A stretch of 5,257 bases of DNA, taken from the NCBI GenBank assembly GCA_019310665.1, contig JAFDDW010000198.1, positions 1 to 5,257 of the forward strand, read 5' to 3'. Below are positions 1-4,102 of the stretch, piece by piece. This stretch comes from Deltaproteobacteria bacterium. Its GTDB lineage: Bacteria; Desulfobacterota; Desulfobacteria; Desulfobacterales; JAFDCJ01. Position 1 is the stretch's first letter; the number at the start of each line of letters is the position of its first letter. The position numbers were made by a program, and so were the translations under genes. Below the pieces are notes generated by a model. The model did no database searches, was not told where the DNA came from, and saw only the letters and a list, made by a program, of their open reading frames with translations.

Positions 1-412
1 CATCCGGTCCGGCCAGGTATTGCATGGTGGCGACATTAAACAGCGTTGTGGGCATCTTTTCTTTGTATTCAAAGCGGGGTGTTTGGGTTCGGTCAAAATA
101 CTCACTTCGGATAAAACACTGCTCCTGAAACGAAAAATCTTTGAATACTTTTTGCCGGGGATGTGGATAATGTTTAATGCTAAAAATTCCGTTGCCCCAT
201 TCCTCGTTCCCCGCTTTTTCAGTTGAAGCGTGCTCCAACTGGAGTGAGAACCCACCCGCTAGGCTCTCAATCCAGAAGTACCATGCCGGTTGTTCACCCC
301 ATACCGGACTGACGGCTTCCAGCCCAATCGCATGTTTTACCCTTTCAACCCAGGAGGCGGTTATCAATGGATTCTCAATTTTATTGCGAAAAAAACTCTC
401 TGTGTCGTTAAT
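1..412 (-). CDS. Trp-rich hypothetical protein, partial (runs off the left edge)
   Basis: I do not recognise this protein. The minus-strand frame is open from the operon's fourth gene to base 1, giving about 137 residues and no stop, so the C-terminus is outside the window. It is rich in aromatic residues: a cluster PVWGEQPAWYFWIES near residues 41-55, then EEWGNGIF, then a FEYKEKMPTTLFN stretch. It has no signal peptide, membrane segment or CxxCH motif in the visible part, so a soluble protein is likely. The start is uncertain. The best ribosome site, GGGAGG at 418-423, sits 5 nt before an ATT codon at 412-410, which overlaps the TAA stop of the upstream gene. The alternatives are a GTG at 463, with little or no spacing to a weak Shine-Dalgarno, and a TTG further up. 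In-frame stops just above that TTG exclude a longer start. It is the fifth gene of the operon and probably translationally coupled to the fourth. That the frame is coding is fairly sure; its function is unknown. Confidence 0.7.
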   Translation of the reverse strand, partial: MNDTESFFRNKIENPLITASWVERVKHAIGLEAVSPVWGEQPAWYFWIESLAGGFSLQLEHASTEKAGNEEWGNGIFSIKHYPHPRQKVFKDFSFQEQCFIRSEYFDRTQTPRFEYKEKMPTTLFNVATMQYLAGPD

Positions 413-683
413 CGTAGCCTCCCTTCTTTTTAAGGAGCTCTTTGACGATCTCGTTTTTTTCACGCCCCTCTGTCTCGATTCCGTACCGGCGGGCAGTTGC
501 AATCATTATTTCATCCGGGTAGGCCAGGGTCAAAGCATAGCTTGATTCGTACGATTCAAAAAAATCGTCAAAGGCTTCCTTTTCCTTGGCTTCTTGAACC
601 CCGGCGTTAAACCCGGAAATAATTTCTGCCGTCTGTTGCCAAAAATACGTTCGGCAGAATTCTCTTTTGCTTTTATCCACCAT
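408..683 (-). CDS. Small charged soluble protein of 91 residues, function unknown
   Basis: I do not recognise this protein. It has 91 residues, begins MVDKSKREFC, and is highly charged and probably mostly helical. It has an acidic aromatic stretch (AFDDFFESYESSY, about 38-50), then PDEIMIATARRYGIE (about 56-70), and a lysine-rich end (KELLKKKGG). There is no signal peptide or membrane segment, and a single cysteine (C10), so it should be cytoplasmic. An in-frame ATG at 743 exists, but it would overlap the upstream membrane gene by more than 50 bp. The ATG at 683 lies 7 bp after that gene's stop, with an AGGGG-like Shine-Dalgarno overlapping the stop, so I chose it. The tight spacing points to co-translation with the membrane protein; it may be a cytosolic partner or chaperone of it, which is inference only. 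Confidence 0.75.
   Translation of the reverse strand: MVDKSKREFCRTYFWQQTAEIISGFNAGVQEAKEKEAFDDFFESYESSYALTLAYPDEIMIATARRYGIETEGREKNEIVKELLKKKGGYD
418..423 (-). promoter_or_regulatory. Strong Shine-Dalgarno that argues for an ATT start
   Basis: On the minus strand GGGAGG lies inside the last codons of the 91-residue gene, followed by CTACG and then ATT at 412-410. No ATG, GTG or TTG lies at a suitable distance in the open frame. The site is well placed for reinitiation by ribosomes that finish the upstream gene, whose stop is at 410-408. Confidence 0.5.
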
Positions 684-690
684 GATTCCC

Positions 691-1971
691 CTAGGCTGTG
701 TTGCGGGCAATTTCACCCGGGATTTCTTCTGCGCCCGTTTCAACCCCGACCGTCCTTCTCAGGGGCCAGCCTTCAAAAAAATCGCATTGAACCATAATGA
801 CGCACAGAAAAAGAATGGTCCACACCAACGGCGTGTCACCGGGCTGAGCAAATCCGTACACTTTGCCCAGAAAAAAGGCGGTGGCCGGTGAAAAATAAAA
901 CAGGTAAATAAGCATTCCGCCGATCACAGTGATGGCGGTGCGGATGATGGCCCGGGACCAGATTCCGCCGAAATTGGGGAAGTTGTTAAAATAATTTTTC
1001 AAGATAAACGCTGCCAGAATAAAAAACCCGCCAATCTCGCCGGCATGGATATAGCGAAAATCAGGGCCGTCGGTGTACTGCCCCCCCATAAAGGCTTCGT
1101 CCCAAAAAATATTCATGACTTTTAATAATACAAAAAGAAGGATCATTCCCAGGACCAGGGTTACAAAAAAAGCCACCACACCCTTCAGGAGCGTTCCCTC
1201 ACCGTCTTTTTCCATTAACTTCCAGGGATATCCCTCCCAGAGCATATCAGAAGCAATAATCCAGAACAGGGTGCACAGCACCAACCCCAGGTTGAAAAAG
1301 GCGCTTCCGGTTCCGGCAAACTCCGCCCACCAGGGTTCAACTCCGGCCTTTAACTGGGCCGGGTAGAACAGGGAACAGACGTGGGGATGAAACAAAACAG
1401 CATAGGCGATACTGACAAAAAAGAGAATGGCAAACAGTCTGGACCATGCCAGAACCCCCCGGGCGGCATTTTGCCATGGCCAGCGGTTGAATCCAACCCG
1501 CCAGAAGATGGCCAGCCATAGAAAGGCCGTGCAGAAATAGACGATGGCGGTGGAAGCATTTTCCCGGGCTACAAACATCTCGGCGCCGATTCCACCGGAT
1601 GCGATGATGGATTTGGGGCTGAAATAGGCAATTCCGAACTTGCCGATAAAGCCCCAGAAGAAACCATAAATCAAAACCAGCATCAGAAGAATCGAGACAA
1701 CGGTTAAGATGATTCCCCTTGCAAAAAGGCCCATACCCTCCGGCGCGCTTTCGGCAAAGGGGTAATAGCCGGCAACATTGTTCATCAAAACGATGACGGT
1801 GAGCAGAGCAACGATCAGTGAAAATCCGTACATCGGTGTGTAGAGCTTCATCACCGCGTTCGGGTGCAGGAACACATACCACAGGAGCCAGACGATACAG
1901 AATACCACGGCCAGATTAATGAGCCCGAACAGGTAGTTAAAATTTTTCTGTGAGTCTATGGATTCATTCAT
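691..1971 (-). CDS. Polytopic integral membrane protein (about 10 TM), five imperfect hairpin repeats
   Basis: The 426-residue protein is strongly hydrophobic, with about ten helices near residues 14-36, 49-68, 84-108, 140-158, 177-195, 222-242, 262-287, 311-328, 340-362 and 381-398, and a short polar C-terminal tail. It has no signal peptide. Five helix pairs share a pattern. The first helix ends in an F-x-(x)-P type motif (FLHP 34-37, FSP 117-119, FHP 194-196, FSP 360-362; the fourth unit has FWD 289-291). The second helix ends in aromatic-Pro (YP 70-71, WP 164-165, YP 248-249, FP 331-332, WP 402-403). This looks like an internal multiplication. I cannot assign a named family; a transporter or a membrane subunit of a redox complex are both possible. 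AAGGAGG lies about 10 nt before the ATG. It is the third gene of the operon, after a 100-bp gap holding a terminator-like hairpin. The frame is certain, the role unknown. Confidence 0.88.
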   Translation of the reverse strand: MNESIDSQKNFNYLFGLINLAVVFCIVWLLWYVFLHPNAVMKLYTPMYGFSLIVALLTVIVLMNNVAGYYPFAESAPEGMGLFARGIILTVVSILLMLVLIYGFFWGFIGKFGIAYFSPKSIIASGGIGAEMFVARENASTAIVYFCTAFLWLAIFWRVGFNRWPWQNAARGVLAWSRLFAILFFVSIAYAVLFHPHVCSLFYPAQLKAGVEPWWAEFAGTGSAFFNLGLVLCTLFWIIASDMLWEGYPWKLMEKDGEGTLLKGVVAFFVTLVLGMILLFVLLKVMNIFWDEAFMGGQYTDGPDFRYIHAGEIGGFFILAAFILKNYFNNFPNFGGIWSRAIIRTAITVIGGMLIYLFYFSPATAFFLGKVYGFAQPGDTPLVWTILFLCVIMVQCDFFEGWPLRRTVGVETGAEEIPGEIARNTA

Positions 1972-1999
1972 TATATTCGGTCCTCCTTAAAGAAAAAGA

Positions 2000-2034
2000 G
2001 GGAAAAGAAGCAATTGCAGGGGCCTTCTTTTCCC
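2000..2034 (-). terminator. Intra-operon terminator or attenuator hairpin
   Basis: The arms GGGAAAAGAAG (2000-2010) and CTTCTTTTCCC (2024-2034) are perfectly complementary over 11 bp with a 13-nt loop. Read on the minus strand, the hairpin is followed at once by a T-rich tract (TCTTTTTCTTT, 1999-1989) and then the Shine-Dalgarno of the membrane gene. A second, mutually exclusive pairing exists between AGGGGCC (2018-2024, in the loop) and GGCCCCT (2047-2053). This has the layout of an intrinsic terminator with an antiterminator. It could also act as an RNA-processing or stability element between genes. The stem is AT-rich in the middle, so termination is probably partial. Confidence 0.55.
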
Positions 2035-2071
2035 GCCATGTCATGTGGCCCCTTAGTTTGATCGACGCAGA

Positions 2072-3157
2072 TCAGAATACAACCGAATCTCCGTTGGTCA
2101 AAAAGGCATTGCTGGCCGTTGCGACCGAGGACTGTTTTTTATAGGTTTTATACTTGTTGGTCCCTTTGACGACGGGTACACCGGCAGCCGCGGCCTTTTC
2201 AGCCCAGATCCATCCGGTGCAGTGATTGCAACCCAACTTCTTGATTTTAAATGCCTTGACCCCTTTGATGATATCGTCAAATTTTGGATCCCAGGTTTCA
2301 AAAAGCGTAATATGCAGACCGCCATAGCAACCGTAGGGCTTGTAGCCTTTGAAATTTTTACGGGCGTATGAAAACAGGGATAAGACTCCGGGGTGGCAGC
2401 ACCCGGTTACCGTGACAATTCCCTTATCCTTCACATTGAAATACAAGACGTTCTCACCACGCACGCGCAGCAGAATGGGTACATCAAACATCCTGGTCGC
2501 AACCCCCGGCATGAGGCGGTAAATGCCGTCACCGGTATCACCGTCGGGATTGGTCAACACCAGTTTACCGGTGTGGGGATGATCATTTTTGCAGATGTGA
2601 ACGTCCTTGCCTTCCTTGTTCTTGGCGGTCAGATGGGCGCCTTTCAGCAGCTGCATGTCTTCGGGGTAGTGGGTTTTGGGTGCATACAGGGTGATATCGG
2701 GTTTGTGCTTGAGGGTGGATTCAATTCCCCAGTAATGGTCCAGATGAAAGTGGGACAATACCATAAACTCAATCTCCCCGCTTTTCAGCATGGCCGGTAT
2801 ATTATTCATCTCCCAGATATAATCCATCCACTCGTTGTTCCAGCCCGAATCCAGCAGAAATTTTCTTTCTTTGCCCTCCAGGGTTGTCACCGTCAGCAGG
2901 GCGGCATAGCCGCCGGCGTTGTCCCAGTCCCATGGAATCGTGTACTGGTTGGTCATGGCCCCGCCATAGTCAACCATATGTTTTTTTAAATTGTCGTTGT
3001 CAAACCAGCTGGTTTCGGTCAGAACGTCAACTTTAACGCTCTTAATTTCACCGATATCCACCTTTTTACGAGCCTCGACCAGTTTGGGCATTGTCCCGGC
3101 GGCCGAAGCGGCAATTCCTGTTGCTGCCAACGATTTTAAAAATGTTCTTCGTTTCAT
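2072..3157 (-). CDS. Tat-exported metallo-beta-lactamase-fold hydrolase, COG1237 / MJ0301-like
   Basis: The 361-residue protein starts with a twin-arginine signal, K-R-R-T-F-L-K, followed by an Ala-rich hydrophobic stretch (8-21) and a likely cleavage site near residues 28-30. The mature protein should therefore fold in the cytoplasm with its metals and be exported to the periplasm. The metal-binding motif is H136-F-H138-L-D140-H141. Downstream are the hallmarks of the COG1237 branch: G252-C-C-H255-P-G, then GGLH (279-282), then N-H312-C-T-G. This branch includes the archaeal MJ0301 protein, annotated as a dihydropterin ribofuranosyl-aminobenzene phosphate synthase, but members have diverse and mostly unknown substrates. 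The residues after the motif are YWG rather than the common xGG, and the N-terminal region (about 45-80) carries extra Trp- and Asp-rich sequence. It is the second gene of the operon, 42 bp after the cytochrome, with AAAGGAG before the ATG. Fold and export are well supported; the reaction is not known. Confidence 0.9.
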   Translation of the reverse strand: MKRRTFLKSLAATGIAASAAGTMPKLVEARKKVDIGEIKSVKVDVLTETSWFDNDNLKKHMVDYGGAMTNQYTIPWDWDNAGGYAALLTVTTLEGKERKFLLDSGWNNEWMDYIWEMNNIPAMLKSGEIEFMVLSHFHLDHYWGIESTLKHKPDITLYAPKTHYPEDMQLLKGAHLTAKNKEGKDVHICKNDHPHTGKLVLTNPDGDTGDGIYRLMPGVATRMFDVPILLRVRGENVLYFNVKDKGIVTVTGCCHPGVLSLFSYARKNFKGYKPYGCYGGLHITLFETWDPKFDDIIKGVKAFKIKKLGCNHCTGWIWAEKAAAAGVPVVKGTNKYKTYKKQSSVATASNAFLTNGDSVVF

Positions 3158-3199
3158 GTTAGTCTCTCCTTTCCTGATGAATTTAATTAAATAAACCCT

Positions 3200-3547
3200 T
3201 TACCCGGCCTCTCTTTCAAGACCCCGGCGAAGGTCATAGAGCAGATCGATGATCTGCTCACCTTGTTCTTCGGTCAAATCAAGCCCGTAATCATGCATGA
3301 TATTGATGATCAAGTGCCAGTCATCCCGGGTACGGCCCGGTTTTTCCGGATCAGCGACCGAATCATGGCAACCCAGGCATTTTTGCTGATAGACCTGAAA
3401 CGCTTTTATTTGTCCTTCCCTTTTGGCAGCACTTTTTGATTTTTGGGCGGCGATAACGTCTGGTTCCCGCAGCAATATTCCGCCTAATAAAAAGGCGCTG
3501 CAAATAACACCGACCAATACTAATTTCCAGTTGATCATTTGCTTCAT
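3200..3547 (-). CDS. Small monohaem c-type cytochrome with N-terminal signal or anchor
   Basis: The 115-residue protein has a hydrophobic segment at about 8-25 preceded by lysines, acting as Sec signal or membrane anchor. If cleaved, a site after IAA (32-34) is plausible. C16 in this segment does not fit a lipobox. The covalent haem site is C57-L-G-C60-H61. After it comes GRTRDDWHLIINIMHDYG (71-88), where M84 is the likely distal ligand, then LTEEQGEQIIDLL. This arrangement (CxxCH, then R-T-x-x-x-W, then I-x-x-M, then G-x-x-L-T-x-E) resembles the haem-binding domain of quinohaemoprotein amine dehydrogenases and related small cytochromes. The protein should carry electrons in the periplasm. 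It is the first gene of the operon, with AAAGGAG about 6 nt before the ATG, and the divergent regulator lies upstream. It probably serves as redox partner for the exported enzyme or membrane protein; that partnership is inferred from gene order. Confidence 0.9.
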   Translation of the reverse strand: MKQMINWKLVLVGVICSAFLLGGILLREPDVIAAQKSKSAAKREGQIKAFQVYQQKCLGCHDSVADPEKPGRTRDDWHLIINIMHDYGLDLTEEQGEQIIDLLYDLRRGLEREAG

Positions 3548-3886
3548 GGGGGGCTCCTTTCTTTGAAGTCCTTAGGGTTAGGGATTTAGCCGTTCGGCAG
3601 ACAAACTGCCTGTAAAATTTCCGGCGCAACCCGACTCGGTGCTTGAATTTATACAAACCTAATGGTATGCAGATTGGATATAAATCAAGCGATGTCCTGG
3701 TTAGGGGTGGAAACAATATCTAAATCGGCTCCGGGGAGCTTATTATTGGAACTGGGCTCGATAAAGAATTGGATCAAAATGAGCATCAATCAATCCAATG
3801 CCTAGCGAGGGTAAAACAATACACTCGATAGTACAGCAATTTTTATACCCACAAGGTGAACAGGGAAGATGAGGTTGGCTATCTAC

Positions 3887-3908
3887 CTGATAGTTAAGTA
3901 AATATCAG
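3887..3908. repeat. Perfect dyad CTGATA-N10-TATCAG
   Basis: Six-base arms at 3887-3892 and 3903-3908 are exact reverse complements, with a 10-bp spacer. Arm centres are 16 bp apart, so the two half-sites are not exactly in helical phase. It sits 340 bp upstream of the operon and about 200 bp upstream of the regulator, a reasonable distance for an enhancer site of a sigma-54 activator. A 6-bp match in a region this size can arise by chance. Confidence 0.3.
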
Positions 3909-3917
3909 TGATACGGC

Positions 3918-3930
3918 CTTGACTGTCAAG
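3918..3930. repeat. Perfect palindrome CTTGAC-T-GTCAAG
   Basis: A 13-bp site with 6-bp perfect arms around a single central base, 10 bp after the previous dyad. The compact form is typical of a dimeric DNA-binding site. It also contains TTGACT, which resembles a -35 hexamer, but no acceptable -10 follows at 16-18 bp. It may alternatively mark the end of a mobile-element remnant (TGTCAA begins at 3924). Confidence 0.35.
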
Positions 3931-3950
3931 TATTCAATGTTTGTTTTTCG

Positions 3951-3998
3951 GGAACAAAATGAACCTTTACCGTAAAATTTACAGGAACAATTTGAACC
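3951..3998 (+). repeat. Two 15-bp direct repeats, 33 bp apart
   Basis: GGAACAAAATGAACC (3951-3965) and GGAACAATTTGAACC (3984-3998) match at 13 of 15 positions. The 33-bp period is close to three helical turns, so both copies face the same side of the DNA. Between them lies the small palindrome TTTAC-C-GTAAA (3966-3976). They could be tandem operator sites in the regulator's promoter region. They could also be terminal repeats left by an IS21-type element, whose ends carry several copies of a short repeat. No transposase is present in the window. Confidence 0.5.
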
Positions 3999-4007
3999 CA
4001 TTTTAGT
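3978..4007 (+). promoter_or_regulatory. Weak candidate sigma-70 promoter for the regulator
   Basis: TTTACA (3978-3983, 5 of 6 to the -35 consensus) is followed after 18 bp by TTTAGT (4002-4007, 4 of 6 to the -10). If it is real, the second copy of the direct repeat lies in the spacer, where a bound protein would repress. The transcript would then include the inverted repeat at 4022-4094. The match is weak and there is no other support. Confidence 0.22.
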
Positions 4008-4021
4008 GCACATTCATACAA

Positions 4022-4094
4022 CCCGGTCCTGGGGACGATAATAAACTCAAAACGATGACTCCCGGGGCCCAGCCATGTCGATGATAGGACCGGG
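4022..4094 (+). promoter_or_regulatory. Leader inverted repeat overlapping the regulator's ribosome site
   Basis: CCCGGTCCT (4022-4030) is the exact reverse complement of AGGACCGGG (4086-4094), with a 55-nt loop. The second arm overlaps the start of the Shine-Dalgarno GGGGAGGTG (4092-4100). Folding in the mRNA would partly hide the ribosome site and could limit translation of the regulator. A competing pairing of CTGGG (4029-4033) with CCCAG (4068-4072) is also possible. The loop is long, so the effect depends on the real transcript start. Confidence 0.35.
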
Positions 4095-4102
4095 GAGGTG
4101 AA

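Larger units (their letters stand above)
3548..4102. other. Divergent intergenic region of 555 bp
   Basis: No open frame here has a credible start, ribosome site and protein-like composition. The region must hold the promoters of both the leftward operon and the rightward regulator. It contains two short perfect dyads (3887-3908 and 3918-3930), a 15-bp direct repeat pair (3951-3965 and 3984-3998) and an inverted repeat at the regulator's ribosome site (4022-4094). On the minus strand there is a TATAAA hexamer (3653-3648) about 100 bp before the cytochrome, without a good -35. Three GG-N10-GC pairs that could be sigma-54 promoters read leftward, none close to consensus. Confidence 0.6.

Noticed and set aside
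177..545. Plus-strand open frame of 122 codons at the left end
   Set aside because: It lies antisense to the partial left-edge gene and the 91-residue gene. Those have better ribosome sites and fit the operon; this one has no Shine-Dalgarno and an unconvincing composition.
684..743. Longer N-terminus for the 91-residue protein from an ATG at 743
   Set aside because: It would overlap the membrane gene by 53 bp. The ATG at 683 sits just after that gene's stop with a Shine-Dalgarno-like sequence.
1337..1882. Minus-strand frame of 181 codons inside the membrane gene
   Set aside because: It is a shifted frame of the membrane gene, rich in Arg, His and Cys as expected from out-of-frame reading, with no ribosome site.
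2393..2989. Plus-strand frame of 198 codons opposite the hydrolase
   Set aside because: It is antisense to a gene with clear catalytic motifs, and its lack of stops follows from the codon use of the real gene.
3571..3584. TTAGGGTTAGGG resembling telomere repeats
   Set aside because: Only two units in a bacterial intergenic region; chance similarity without meaning.
3363..3716. Minus-strand frame of 117 codons overlapping the cytochrome start
   Set aside because: Out of frame with the CxxCH-bearing cytochrome, no ribosome site, and composition typical of a shadow frame.
3919..3947. TTGACT as a -35 element for the regulator
   Set aside because: No acceptable -10 hexamer follows at 16-18 bp; the hexamer is explained by the palindrome.
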